This document shows positions 9,091 to 18,224 of a DNA stretch of 64,000 nt, in pieces. A program made the translations under genes and the position numbers. The stretch is from Bacillus sp. FJAT-27264. Its GTDB lineage: Bacteria; Bacillota; Bacilli; Paenibacillales; Paenibacillaceae. The notes under the pieces were generated by a model. That model searched no databases. It saw only the letters and a program-made list of their open reading frames with translations, and was not told the origin of the DNA. Where the stretch lies: NCBI RefSeq assembly GCF_001682855.1, contig NZ_MAQW01000001.1, positions 1,359,926 through 1,423,925 on the forward strand, written 5' to 3'. Numbering within the stretch: the stretch's first letter is position 1; each line of letters starts with the position of its first letter.

Positions 9091-10095
9091 TTATTTGTTG
9101 TTTTTCGGACCGTTATTCTCGTCCTGGTCATTCATTTTGCCTAGAGAACCGCGCATTTGCGTATCCGCTTCAATGTTTTTGAGGTTCATATAGTCCATCA
9201 CACCGATCTGACCGCCGCGCAGCGCTTCAGCCATGGCAAGAGGAACCTTCGATTCAGACTCGACCACAAGCGCCTTCATTTCCACCACGCGGGCTTTCAT
9301 TTCCTGTTCATGCGCCACAGCCATCGCTCTACGCTCTTCTGCTTTCGCTTGCGCAATGCGCTTATCGGCTTCGGCTTGCTCTGTCTGGAGGTAGGCACCG
9401 ATGTTCTTACCGACATCAACGTCGGCGATATCAATAGACAGAATCTCAAACGCAGTACCAGAATCCAGGCCCTTGGACAAAACCGTACGGGAAATGGAAT
9501 CCGGATTCTCCAGAACGTCCTTGTGGGAGTTACTGGAACCAACAGTGGTTACAATCCCTTCGCCTACACGAGCAATAATCGTTTCTTCACCGGCACCGCC
9601 GACGAGACGATCAATGTTCGCACGTACAGTAACCCGAGCCTTAACTTTGACCTCGATCCCGTTTTTCGCTACTGCAGCTACCGTTGGAGTCTCAATGACC
9701 CGCGGATTAACGCTCATCTGTACCGCTTGCAGTACGTCACGGCCTGCCAGATCGATAGCGGCAGCACGCGTGAATTCCAGTGGAATGTTGGCACGCTGTG
9801 CCGCTATCAGGGCGTTAACGACACGGTCGACGTTACCGCCGGCCAGATAGTGGCTTTCGAGCTGGTTGATATTCAGACCGAGTCCAGCCTTTGTTGCCTT
9901 AATCATTGGATTAACAATCCGACTTGGTGTAACCCGGCGCAATCTCATGGCTACCAGCGTAATAATACTGATTCTAACTCCGGAAGCTAAAGCCGAAATC
10001 CAGAGCATGACCGGAAAGAAGCTCAAAAAGACACTCAAAACAATGATCACGACCACCGCGATCAGTAATATAGGAATCAAAGAAGCCTCACCCAT
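9091..10095 (-). CDS. floA: Flotillin-like protein FloA
   Basis: FloA is a membrane scaffold that organises functional membrane microdomains. The 334-aa protein has an N-terminal hydrophobic hairpin (about 4-50), an SPFH-like core with [16 protein letters not shown] and the [33 protein letters not shown] stretch in two conserved parts, and a charged C-terminal coiled coil (about 235-300, [19 protein letters not shown]). The ribosome site is TGGAGG. It follows nfeD, whose product often pairs with flotillins, behind a sigma-W-type promoter. Confidence 0.97.
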   Translation of the reverse strand: MGEASLIPILLIAVVVIIVLSVFLSFFPVMLWISALASGVRISIITLVAMRLRRVTPSRIVNPMIKATKAGLGLNINQLESHYLAGGNVDRVVNALIAAQRANIPLEFTRAAAIDLAGRDVLQAVQMSVNPRVIETPTVAAVAKNGIEVKVKARVTVRANIDRLVGGAGEETIIARVGEGIVTTVGSSNSHKDVLENPDSISRTVLSKGLDSGTAFEILSIDIADVDVGKNIGAYLQTEQAEADKRIAQAKAEERRAMAVAHEQEMKARVVEMKALVVESESKVPLAMAEALRGGQIGVMDYMNLKNIEADTQMRGSLGKMNDQDENNGPKNNK

Positions 10096-10168
10096 ACGTT
10101 GTTCAAACCTCCATCATTAAATAATTTTTTTGTTGTAAAGTTAATGACTTATCTATTACTAGTGTTCC

Positions 10169-11554
10169 TTATTTCACTATTTCTTTAACCACAATCCGTG
10201 CACCTTCCACAGTCACTACCGAAATTTCGGCACCAGCAGCAATAAAACTGCCCTCGGTGACCACATCAATCCGTTCCCCATTCACAATAGCAGTACCCGC
10301 CGGACGAAGCGGAGTGAGGCTGACCCCAATACCGCCGACCAGATTCAGCTTCTCAAGCACAGGTATATAGCCCTGCTCCTTGGTCAGACTTTCCTTCAGA
10401 ATGAACCGGTTCCAGATACCGCGCTCTTTGAACACAACGGCCACAATAATAATGACCACCGTCGCTGCTGCAAAAGCAATACCAAGGCTGAAGAGCGCAT
10501 TCGTGTAACTGTAAGCCGCTCTGACCACACCTGCCACAAGGCTTACCGAACCTAACAGTCCCAGAATACCGAAGCTCGGCATGAATAACTCCAGCACCAG
10601 CATGACCAGCCCCAGAATGAATAGTAGCCAGGTCTCGGAACCCGCGAAGCCGGCCACGTAATTTCCGAAGAAATACAGGGTAAAGGCCAGCGTGCCGATA
10701 ATACCAGGCGCTCCAAATCCCGGAACGATCAATTCAATAACAATCCCTGCGATCCCGACGAACAGCAAGATCGTCATGATAACCGGATTAGTCAGAAATT
10801 GCGACATCTTCTCCGCCCCAGTATGCTTCACCCGGAAAATATCGTCCGTAGTATACCCCATCCAGACTACCGCTTTTTCCGGAGTATCCGTTATGTAATC
10901 GGCATAACCAGCCTTAAGCGCCTGATCGCTGCTAAGGGCAATAATTTCTCCACTCCCTTTGCTCACGCCAAGCTTCGGCTTCTCCACAACGAGATTAATA
11001 TCGGTCATTCCCGCAGCGATATCCGGGTCTCGGCCATTAAGCGCCGCAGCTCCCATCATCTTCGATTTCCAGTAGGATATCAGCTTCGGATCCTCGACAT
11101 GCGTACCACTCTTGTCCACCAAAGAAGCTGATCCGATCATGCTGCCTGGCTTCATCACAATCTTGTCGGCGTTCAGTGCAATGTAACTGCCAGCGGAAGC
11201 CGCATCACTTTTAATAAAAGCCAGCACCGGGATAGCGCTTTCTCTGATCAGCTTACCAATTTGTTCGGCTGCGCTAACCTGGCCGCCCGGCGTGTTGATA
11301 TCCAGCACAATCAGCACTGCACCATAGTTGTTCGCTTCCTCAAAACCCCGCTCCAGAAAACTCTGAAGCCCCCGTTCGATTTCCTGATCAACCGGAATGA
11401 TGAAGACCGGCCCTTTAACGGTCTCTCCAGCCGCTCGCTCAGGCTGCCTGGGTGGGTCAACATCAGCACTTGCCAGGGAAGACAGCGGCAGAAGTACCAA
11501 TAGCAACAGCAATCCTGCAATGCTGGCATATGCTATTTTACGAAGTCCTTTCAT
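10169..11554 (-). CDS. yqeZ: NfeD family membrane serine protease (YqeZ type)
   Basis: NfeD proteins join a ClpP-like serine protease domain to membrane helices and a C-terminal OB-fold domain, and act with flotillin-type proteins. I chose ATG 11554 (461 aa) because GGGAGGAGAAGAG precedes it. The protein has a signal helix (about 5-27), a protease domain with DINTPGGQV and the Ser in AASAGSYIALNADKI (about 120), five or so membrane helices (about 230-370), and the OB domain (about 395-460). It starts the nfeD-floA operon, with a sigma-W promoter 50 nt upstream. Confidence 0.94.
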   Translation of the reverse strand: MKGLRKIAYASIAGLLLLLVLLPLSSLASADVDPPRQPERAAGETVKGPVFIIPVDQEIERGLQSFLERGFEEANNYGAVLIVLDINTPGGQVSAAEQIGKLIRESAIPVLAFIKSDAASAGSYIALNADKIVMKPGSMIGSASLVDKSGTHVEDPKLISYWKSKMMGAAALNGRDPDIAAGMTDINLVVEKPKLGVSKGSGEIIALSSDQALKAGYADYITDTPEKAVVWMGYTTDDIFRVKHTGAEKMSQFLTNPVIMTILLFVGIAGIVIELIVPGFGAPGIIGTLAFTLYFFGNYVAGFAGSETWLLFILGLVMLVLELFMPSFGILGLLGSVSLVAGVVRAAYSYTNALFSLGIAFAAATVVIIIVAVVFKERGIWNRFILKESLTKEQGYIPVLEKLNLVGGIGVSLTPLRPAGTAIVNGERIDVVTEGSFIAAGAEISVVTVEGARIVVKEIVK

Positions 11555-11602
11555 CTCTTCTCCTCCCTTCTTAAAAAATGGACATAGGCACATAATCAGT
11601 AG

Positions 11603-11628
11603 TACGAAAGTTTTGAGGATTCGTTTCA
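11603..11628 (-). promoter_or_regulatory. Sigma-W-type ECF promoter for nfeD-floA
   Basis: On the minus strand TGAAAC (11623-11628) and CGTA (11603-11606) are separated by exactly 16 nt, an exact match to the sigma-W consensus. It lies about 50 nt before the nfeD start. The B. subtilis yqeZ-floA-yqfB operon is part of the sigma-W regulon, so sequence and context agree. Confidence 0.9.
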
Positions 11629-11632
11629 AAAC

Positions 11633-11662
11633 AAAGAAAAACACCCCTTATAAAAAGGGGTG
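11633..11662 (-). terminator. Intrinsic terminator after rpsU-yqeY
   Basis: CACCCCTT and AAGGGGTG arms with a short A/T loop form a hairpin at 11642-11662, followed on the minus strand by TTTTTCTTTG. It lies 12 nt after the yqeY stop and just before the sigma-W promoter of nfeD. Confidence 0.93.
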
Positions 11663-11673
11663 CTGACGTTCTA

Positions 11674-12117
11674 TTATTGCAGAAATTGCTGAACCACTTG
11701 GTTCACAAGCTTACCATCGGCGCGACCTTTGACTTTCGGCATCAGCGCGCTCATGAGCTTACCCATTTCACTTTTCGAAGAAGCACCGGTTTCCTGGATG
11801 GTCTGCTGTACAATTACTTTAATTTCTTCTTCGGAAAGTTGCTCGGGAAGATACTTAATGATAATCTCGATTTCTGCCTTCGTACTCGCGGCAAGATCGT
11901 CGCGACCCGCTGTCTCAAATTCTTGGAGGGCATCTTTGCGCTGTTTGATTTCACGACTAAGGATATCAAGCACTTCGTTGTCGTCTAATGTTCTCTTTAA
12001 ATCTATTTCAAGATACTTTATCGTCGAACGAACCATTCGAATGGTGGAGAGTGCGAACTTGTCCTTACTCTTCATCGCTTGCTTCATATCTTCGTTCAAT
12101 CGTTCGCTAAGATTCAT
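11674..12117 (-). CDS. yqeY: GatB/YqeY domain protein
   Basis: The 147-aa protein is a full YqeY: helices typical of the GatB tail domain, with MNLSERLNEDMKQAMKSKD at the start and the GASSKSEMGKLMSALMPKVKGRADG segment near the end. The family resembles the tRNA-binding C-terminus of the amidotransferase subunit GatB; its role as a free protein is not established. It follows rpsU by 15 nt, the standard pairing in Firmicutes. Confidence 0.95.
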   Translation of the reverse strand: MNLSERLNEDMKQAMKSKDKFALSTIRMVRSTIKYLEIDLKRTLDDNEVLDILSREIKQRKDALQEFETAGRDDLAASTKAEIEIIIKYLPEQLSEEEIKVIVQQTIQETGASSKSEMGKLMSALMPKVKGRADGKLVNQVVQQFLQ

Positions 12118-12132
12118 GCGTGGGTATTCCTC

Positions 12133-12306
12133 CTAAAACTTTCTCTTACGAGCAGCCTCAGACTTCTTCTTGCGCTTTACGCTTGGCTTTTCATAATGCT
12201 TGCGTTTCTTCACCTCAGCCAAGACACCATCTTTAGCGATGGAGCGTTTGAACCGACGAAGTGCAGCATCAATTGTCTCGTTTTTGCGAACTTTAGTTTC
12301 AGACAC
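12133..12306 (-). CDS. rpsU: 30S ribosomal protein S21 (GTG start)
   Basis: S21 is a small basic protein of the 30S platform that helps initiation. The true start is GTG at 12304-12306, with GGAGGGAAAACTG before it, giving 57 aa with the family N-terminus ([11 protein letters not shown]) and the basic tail [18 protein letters not shown]. The longer ATG frame to 12366 would run through the promoter and is rejected. A consensus sigma-A promoter lies about 60 nt upstream. Confidence 0.96.
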   Translation of the reverse strand: MSETKVRKNETIDAALRRFKRSIAKDGVLAEVKKRKHYEKPSVKRKKKSEAARKRKF

Positions 12307-12364
12307 CAGTTTTCCCTCCCTCCGACCAGACCGTCCAAGAGCATAACACGGTTCATCAAATTTC

Positions 12365-12394
12365 ATTATAGGTCAAACTGAAATACAGTGTCAA
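12365..12394 (-). promoter_or_regulatory. Strong sigma-A promoter for rpsU-yqeY
   Basis: The minus strand has perfect TTGACA (12389-12394) and perfect TATAAT (12365-12370) hexamers with an 18-nt spacer. It lies between hinT and rpsU, matching high ribosomal-protein expression. Confidence 0.9.
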
Positions 12395-12444
12395 CAGTGT
12401 AACGCCTTTTTTTGTAACAGGCTTTTCACATCGACCTTTCCGTC

Positions 12445-12804
12445 TTACTTATGGGAATCCGAAATTCCCGTCAGAGCGCCTAATTTGGCCCCTCCGAGCA
12501 AGTGGTAATGCAAATGCGGCACAGTCTGTCCACCATCGGGTCCACTATTATTGATCAACCGATAACCGGATTCCGCAATCCCAAGCTGAATGGCCAGCTG
12601 CTGGGCGACACTGTGAATCTCGGCAATCAGCGGCAGATCCTCTGGCGTAACCTCATTCATCGACGCAATGAATTTCTTCGGAATAATCAGCACATGCACC
12701 GGGGCCGCAGGCGCGATATCATGAAAGGCCAGAATGCGCTCATTCTCGAATACTTTGTTGGAGGGAATACTGCCCTCAATAATTTTGCTGAATATGGTTT
12801 CCAT
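12445..12804 (-). CDS. hinT: Histidine triad nucleotide-binding protein (HIT family, HinT-like)
   Basis: HIT proteins hydrolyse purine nucleoside phosphoramidates and related adenylates. The 119-aa protein begins METIFSKIIEGSIPSNKVFE and carries the triad HLHYHLL (about 97-103) after the NNSGPDGGQTVPH segment, all typical of the Hint branch. It is monocistronic between the sbcC-side structured RNA and the rpsU promoter. The cellular substrate cannot be told from sequence. Confidence 0.96.
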   Translation of the reverse strand: METIFSKIIEGSIPSNKVFENERILAFHDIAPAAPVHVLIIPKKFIASMNEVTPEDLPLIAEIHSVAQQLAIQLGIAESGYRLINNSGPDGGQTVPHLHYHLLGGAKLGALTGISDSHK

Positions 12805-13137
12805 ACTGCGACTTCCTCCCCGAATTGGTTATCTTATTATCATACAGGATATTCATGGTTAACGAAAGTCGGACTGACCCTGCTGGTTGTAAAACCTGCC
12901 GGCTAGAAATAAATTTTGATAACTGTATCTGCTACAGTTCGATATACCACTCAAAAGAGCAAAAAAAAGAAACACCCTTCACAGCTTATAAAGCTGATCG
13001 GCGGCGGGCGTATGAAAAGGAGTCTTGCTCCCGGTCATACGTCCGCCGAGGTGTTTCAAAAATGATGTCGGCTTAGCTGTATTATAACAGGGGGTTGATG
13101 CTGTCTCTGTGACTGTTATCACACTGTATACCAAACC
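12805..13137. other. Intergenic region between sbcC and hinT holding a structured element
   Basis: The 333 nt between the two minus-strand genes contain no credible coding sequence. The middle (12961-13057) is a branched inverted-repeat structure listed separately. The rest, 12805-12960, should hold the hinT promoter, but no clear -35/-10 pair stands out. Confidence 0.6.
12961..13057 (-). ncRNA. Branched structured RNA or long terminator downstream of sbcC
   Basis: On the minus strand, GAAACACC (13050-13057) pairs with GGTGTTTC (12969-12976) and encloses two hairpins. One is long, with CGGCGGACGTATGA against TCATACGCCCGCCG and an inner GGAG/CTCC pair. The other is AGCTT/AAGCT with a small loop. 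Eight U follow the outer stem (12961-12968). The whole is a three-way junction ending like an intrinsic terminator, 80 nt after sbcC. Most simply it terminates sbcDC; the elaborate form also fits a riboswitch-like or processed small RNA. No known RNA family is recognised. Confidence 0.6.
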
Positions 13138-16100
13138 TCACATTTTTTCCAAAATAATACGGGAGCCTCCCCCGCCTTGTTCGGCAGGAACAACGACCAG
13201 CTTGCGCGGCAGACGCGCCCGCAGTTCCGGAACGTGGCTTATAATGCCAACAGACAACTGGTCATTATGCAGCCTTTCCAGCGAAGTTATCACGGTATCC
13301 AGCAAATCAGGGTCGAGTGTGCCGAAGCCTTCATCCAGGAAAAAGAACTGCAGTGGATACTGGCCGCGCAGCTGAATTTGGGCTGACAGAGCCAATGCCA
13401 GCGACAGTGAGGTCAAAAAGGTCTCGCCGCCGGACAATGTGGATACCGGACGCTTCACTCCACCGTTGCCATCGTCGCGGATGACGAACCCGCCGCCGGA
13501 GTCCACCTCAAGCGCGTAACGCTGTTTGCTCAGATAGCGAAGGCGCTGGGACGCCGCCTGACAGACTTGCATCAGTTGCTCCTCGGCAATATATTCCACA
13601 AAAGCATTGCCGCGCAGACAGGACTGCAGCTTGGACAGACGATCCTGCAGAGCCTCATGCTCCAGCCGCTGAGTCTCAAGCTCCTTCCAGCGAATGTGAC
13701 GATGCCCTAAATCCTCCAGATCGCGTTCCCCGCGGGCCCGGTTCTGGAGCGAGATTTCATCCTCTTCCTTGCAGCGGCGCAGAGTTTCCTGGCTCTCCAC
13801 CCATTCCGCTTCGCTGAGATTGGCTCCAGCGAGCTTCTCCTCAATATCACGAAGCTGTAAATTCACTTCCACTTCATCGTCCCGGTGATTCTTCACACGG
13901 GCTACCGCAGCACCCCGCTCTTCCACCGATAGCGCTGCTCCTTCAACTTCCGACGCTTCCGAGAACGGCGATGACGCCAGACTATCCTCCCAGGACTTGG
14001 CCGCAGTGACATAATGCTCATGAGCGGATTCCGCCGCCTGCCGCGCTATAGCCGCCTCTTTGCCTTCCTGCTGCGCTGCATCTGCAGCCGCACGGTAAAC
14101 CTTCTTACCGTCTTCCACAGCCGCCAGCAGCTCCTGCAAGCGCTGCTCGCAAGTTGCCAGCAACTGAGCCGCAGGCTGCCCTTCCGTCCACTGCACCAGC
14201 CGGGCTTCCTTCTCACGCAGCAAGGCTTCCTTGCCTTCAAGCTGGGCGTTCCATTGGGCCAGCTCCCTGTCGAGCACAGCGATACTTTCCTGAAGTTCCT
14301 GAACAGAAGCTGCCTTGTCGTCCAGGAACTTCACACTGATATTCAGCCGCCCACGAATTTCCTCAGCCTGCTCATCTTTTTGGAGCCGTTCACGGTATGC
14401 GGTCTCCGTATTCTCAGGAGCCAGCTCCGGGAACTGGTCACTCCAGCTTTGCCGCAGACTTGCGGCCTGCTGGGCCAGCTCGCTGGCTTTGGCCGTTATG
14501 CCCTCCACCCAAGCTTGCTCCGACTGGACGGCTGCTGCCGCCTTGTGACAGGCCTGCTGACCTTCCTGCAAGGCACGCTGCCATTCGGCTGCCGTCCGGC
14601 GCAGCTCTGCAGACCGCTGCTTCATACTGGTCAGGCTGCCCTCCAGTGAAATCAGCAGCGTTACTGACTCTCCTACAGATTCTGCGATCGACCGATCCAG
14701 CAGCGGACCTGCTTCGCCCACCGTTTCACGGCCAGCTGCGGCTGGATGATCCCCCCAAGCCTGGGTCGCCTCTCCGCCATAAATCTGCTCCAGCCAGGCT
14801 ATATCCTGCTCCCGCTGGCTGCGGAAGCCAAGCCGCAGTTCCAGCGCAGCCTTGGAACTGCGGCGAACCTGCTGCAGCAAGGCTTCCTGTCCTTCCTGCT
14901 CCCCGCTGCCTTGAAGTGTCGCAAGAGCCGGATGATGCTGGCTGCCGCAGACCGGACAAGGGGCACCCTCCTCCAGATCACGGGCCAGTGACAAGGACAG
15001 GCGGTGAACCTCCTGGTCCTTCAGCACGGCTTCCAGCGCACCGGCCTCATGTTCCAGGGTCTCCGCTGCATGCATCGCGGCGGCCTCTGCCGACCGCAAT
15101 TCTTCAAGGTGCAGCACCGCCCCGCGGACCCGCTCCGCGCGGTCCGCCTCCAGCGCCCCCAGCCCGGCCTCGGCCCCGGCCAGACGGCGCTGGGCGTCCG
15201 CGAGCGCTGCCTGGCGCTCGCGCTGCTCACGCTCTGCAGCATCCCGCTGGGATTCCGCAGAGCGCAGCCCTTGCAGTCTCTGCATGGCTTCCTGCAGAGA
15301 CTGGCGCTCCTGGGAGCGGACCTCGAGCGGCTGCAGGCTCTGCTGCAGCTCGTGCTGCCGCTTTTGGCCCTTGGCCAAAAGCTCCCGCTCCCGGGCCATC
15401 CCTTCCCGCATGGCGTCCAGCCTGCGGGAAGCTTCCTCGCTGCGCTCGCGCAGCGCAGCAAGCTCGCGCAGCAGCAAGTCGCGCTCGGCTTCCAGCTCGA
15501 GCGCCCTGCGGTACGTGCCGGCCGCCTCGCGGAGGGCCGGCTCTTCCGCGGCCAGCGCAGCCTGTGCGGCTGCGTCAGCCGTGGCGGTGCGCGCCGCCTC
15601 GGCTTCGGCGGCGGCGGCACGAGCCGCCAGTTCCTCTGCGCGGGCCTGGCGGCTCTTCAGGGCACCCTCTGCGCTGCTGCAGGCCTGCAGCAGCGGCAGT
15701 CTTTTCTCGGCTTCGTCAGCCTTGCCGAGCCGCTGTTCCAGGAGTAGAATATCATCCTCCTGGGCCAGCAGACGCTCCCGCTGCAGCTCCCGCCGGGAAC
15801 GTTCGCCTTGCAGCTCGCGGATTCTGGTGAAGCGCTCCGACAAGGCCAGCGCTTCTTCCAGCCGGCGTCTGCATTCCGCCGCGTGGGCCACTGCCTGCTG
15901 CAAACGTTCAGCAGCAGCCTCCAGATCCTGCTCGCCAGCGCTGCCTAGCCCCTGCTGTTCCGCCTCTAGCGCACGCAGCGCTGTGTCGTTCTCTTTGACC
16001 CGGCGGCTAAGCTTCAGAGCTAGCTGGTCCCCATACTGCTCCAGATGGAAGAGCCGCTGAAGCATCTGCCTGCGATCTACGCCGCGCAGAGACAGAAACT

Positions 16101-16572
16101 CGGCGAATTTCCCTTGTGGAAGCACGACCGCCCGGGTGAAATCATCCATTTTGAGACCGATCTTCTCCTCAACACAACGCGTTACATCAGCCAGCTTGTC
16201 CGCCAGCACCTGATCACCGTCAGGCAGAACCTCGATGAAACGACTGATCGTATTGCTGACTGTCTGCTCACCGGTACGCTTAAACTTCCGCTCCACCCGG
16301 TAACGGTGTGAACCTGCAGCAGAGGTCAGCTCGAAGGTAAAGGCCACGCTCAGCTGATCCTCGGAATGGTTCATAATCCCCTGAGTTCCGCCTGCGGCGC
16401 GCTCCACCTTTCCGTACATAGCCAAAGTAATGCCGTCCAGCAAACTGGATTTCCCGCTGCCCGTCGGCCCGAAAATACCGAATAATCCCGTCTCCGTCAG
16501 ACTCTCAAAATCTATCTCCTGCTGCTCTCTATAACTTTGAAGTCCAGCTACTTTTAAAGAAATCGGCTTCAT
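13138..16572 (-). CDS. sbcC: Exonuclease SbcC, SMC-like ATPase subunit
   Basis: SbcC (Rad50 homologue) forms with SbcD a nuclease that opens hairpins and processes double-strand ends. The ATG at 16570-16572 gives 1144 aa starting MKPISLKVAGLQSYREQQ. Walker A GPTGSGKSS (about 36-44) is near the N-terminus, a long coiled coil carries the zinc hook CPVC (about 537), and the C-terminus has the signature LSGGETFLTSLSLALALS and Walker B FFLDEGFGTLD. It starts 1 nt after the sbcD stop. The coiled-coil region (14.4-15.8 kb) is G+C rich, giving long false frames on the other strand. Confidence 0.97.
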   Translation of the reverse strand: MKPISLKVAGLQSYREQQEIDFESLTETGLFGIFGPTGSGKSSLLDGITLAMYGKVERAAGGTQGIMNHSEDQLSVAFTFELTSAAGSHRYRVERKFKRTGEQTVSNTISRFIEVLPDGDQVLADKLADVTRCVEEKIGLKMDDFTRAVVLPQGKFAEFLSLRGVDRRQMLQRLFHLEQYGDQLALKLSRRVKENDTALRALEAEQQGLGSAGEQDLEAAAERLQQAVAHAAECRRRLEEALALSERFTRIRELQGERSRRELQRERLLAQEDDILLLEQRLGKADEAEKRLPLLQACSSAEGALKSRQARAEELAARAAAAEAEAARTATADAAAQAALAAEEPALREAAGTYRRALELEAERDLLLRELAALRERSEEASRRLDAMREGMARERELLAKGQKRQHELQQSLQPLEVRSQERQSLQEAMQRLQGLRSAESQRDAAEREQRERQAALADAQRRLAGAEAGLGALEADRAERVRGAVLHLEELRSAEAAAMHAAETLEHEAGALEAVLKDQEVHRLSLSLARDLEEGAPCPVCGSQHHPALATLQGSGEQEGQEALLQQVRRSSKAALELRLGFRSQREQDIAWLEQIYGGEATQAWGDHPAAAGRETVGEAGPLLDRSIAESVGESVTLLISLEGSLTSMKQRSAELRRTAAEWQRALQEGQQACHKAAAAVQSEQAWVEGITAKASELAQQAASLRQSWSDQFPELAPENTETAYRERLQKDEQAEEIRGRLNISVKFLDDKAASVQELQESIAVLDRELAQWNAQLEGKEALLREKEARLVQWTEGQPAAQLLATCEQRLQELLAAVEDGKKVYRAAADAAQQEGKEAAIARQAAESAHEHYVTAAKSWEDSLASSPFSEASEVEGAALSVEERGAAVARVKNHRDDEVEVNLQLRDIEEKLAGANLSEAEWVESQETLRRCKEEDEISLQNRARGERDLEDLGHRHIRWKELETQRLEHEALQDRLSKLQSCLRGNAFVEYIAEEQLMQVCQAASQRLRYLSKQRYALEVDSGGGFVIRDDGNGGVKRPVSTLSGGETFLTSLSLALALSAQIQLRGQYPLQFFFLDEGFGTLDPDLLDTVITSLERLHNDQLSVGIISHVPELRARLPRKLVVVPAEQGGGGSRIILEKM

Positions 16573-16573
16573 G

Positions 16574-17755
16574 TCAGTTCTCCTCCCCTTCCTCCGGCTG
16601 ACGCCGTTCTTCTTCCGTAAGCTCCAGGAATAACTCAATCAGGCTATCATCCGGCTCGGCTCCCCCGGTCTGCCGCTGATAGAATTTACGGAACAATTCC
16701 TGCACAGGCATGCGGGAACGCGATACCTGTTCCAATTCCTGCTCCATCTGCGGATAGACAGGTCGAATATGTACGATGCCTTCCCTTGCCTTACGCAGTC
16801 GCTGGATATCGTTCATCGAGAGGGCTTCGTTCAGCCGGATTTCCAGATCAATAAAAGCGGAAGGGTCTCTGTCTTCATCCAGCCAGCGGTATACTTCCTC
16901 AAGGCCGCCGCTGGATTTCCAATTCACCAGCGGACGGCCACACCGCAAATAAATTTCTTCGTAAGCAGGCTCCTGACCTGGAGCGACATCAATTAAGGTC
17001 ACCGACTTGGTCTGTCCCGCTTCGGAAAAGCTGTACGCGAGCGGTGAACCGCTATAGCGGATCATTCCATCGCCCTTGACTCGTTGTGCACGGTGCAAAT
17101 GACCCAGGGCCGTATACTGCGCTCCGCAATATAAAGCAGAAGGATCGACCGTATAAGCGCCGCCCACCTGGATTGGCCGCTCAGAGTCGCTTTCTACTCC
17201 ACCCAGCACATAGATGTGGCTCATAGCCAAATTGACGGTCTCCGGGGTAAACTCCCGCCCTAACAGATTCATGAGCCTGCCCACTCGGGCGCTATAGGCG
17301 AGGCGCAGTTCTGCTTCGCCACTTTCTCCCGCCAGCAGTTCTCCCAGCCGGGCTTCAGATGGATACGGCAGCGCAGCAATTTTGGCAATTTCCCCGGTAC
17401 GTGCCACCTGAACCGTGACCGGATCGGAGGTAGGCAGGCCCACCAGCGTAATCCCTTGTCTGCGTACAAGCGGGGAGACGGAAGAGACACGTTCCGGCTG
17501 GTCATGGTTGCCCGCGATAACTACCAGCGGCCGTCCGCCTGCCGTCAAGCGTGCTGCTGCATCATAGAACAGCTGCTCTGCGGCAGCTGGAGGATTCACA
17601 GAATCATAGACGTCTCCTGCCATCAATATGAGATCAACTTTTTGGCTGTCCGCGATCTCCACCAGTTCATCCATGAACTGTTCTTGCTCCCGCTGGCGGC
17701 TTCTTCCCTCCAGCGTACGCCCCAAGTGCCAGTCCCCTGTATGCAAAATCCGCAT
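16574..17755 (-). CDS. sbcD: Exonuclease SbcD, nuclease subunit
   Basis: SbcD (Mre11 homologue) is the Mn-dependent phosphoesterase of the SbcCD complex. The 393-aa protein shows the metal motifs in order: GDWHLG (7-12), GDVYD (about 47-51), GNHDQP (about 82) and GHLHRAQ (about 217), followed by the SbcD C-terminal capping domain. Gene order sbcD-sbcC and the near-zero gap mark an operon. addAB lies directly downstream in coordinates-reversed order on the same strand, so break-repair functions are clustered. Confidence 0.97.
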   Translation of the reverse strand: MRILHTGDWHLGRTLEGRSRQREQEQFMDELVEIADSQKVDLILMAGDVYDSVNPPAAAEQLFYDAAARLTAGGRPLVVIAGNHDQPERVSSVSPLVRRQGITLVGLPTSDPVTVQVARTGEIAKIAALPYPSEARLGELLAGESGEAELRLAYSARVGRLMNLLGREFTPETVNLAMSHIYVLGGVESDSERPIQVGGAYTVDPSALYCGAQYTALGHLHRAQRVKGDGMIRYSGSPLAYSFSEAGQTKSVTLIDVAPGQEPAYEEIYLRCGRPLVNWKSSGGLEEVYRWLDEDRDPSAFIDLEIRLNEALSMNDIQRLRKAREGIVHIRPVYPQMEQELEQVSRSRMPVQELFRKFYQRQTGGAEPDDSLIELFLELTEEERRQPEEGEEN

Positions 17756-18224
17756 CTTCTGTCCTCTTTTCCCGCCTTACTTCAGATCTGATATAACACC
17801 ACGACTTCTGTCTGTGATAACAATCGCAGCTTTATATCAAACCTGAAAGGCCTTTTTAATATAGAATCTTTCTTCTAAAAAAGAATCCTACTCTGACCAT
17901 AGTATAAAATACCTGATCAGTCTCACTTCAAACAGTCACTTGAAACTTACAGCCAGCATATCCTCCATTGCAACATAACAAAATAAGAGCTGAACATCCT
18001 AGTGTGATGAATAGAGTGCAGACACAGAAATCATCAGAAAGTGAAAAGAAAGCAAGCGGAGTACAATCCATTGGAATGTGTACTCTATTTGGATGTGTAC
18101 TCCCAGCCCCCGCTGTTCTAACAGATCAATCAAGTCTCACGCTCTATCATCTATAGGTTTTTCACGCTTGAGCACCTTAACCCCTTTGATAGCTGATTAG
18201 CATACCACTTACATCTGCTAGATT
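17756..18224. other. Intergenic region between addA and sbcD
   Basis: This 469-nt stretch shows no supported gene. It should hold the end of the addAB transcript and the sbcDC promoter, but I see neither a clear terminator nor a clear promoter. A small repeat lies at 18058-18103: GGAGTACA pairs with TGTACTCC, and a 13-14-nt unit ending TGTGTACTC occurs twice (18073-18086 and 18091-18103). Confidence 0.5.

Noticed and set aside
12825..13076. 83-aa plus-strand frame between hinT and sbcC
   Set aside because: It runs through the inverted-repeat structure and its product is a translation of stem sequence; no ribosome site.
14397..15830. 477-aa and 247-aa plus-strand frames over sbcC
   Set aside because: They arise from G+C-rich coiled-coil codons; the products are Pro/Arg/Ala-rich with no family match, and the sbcC frame is complete on the other strand.
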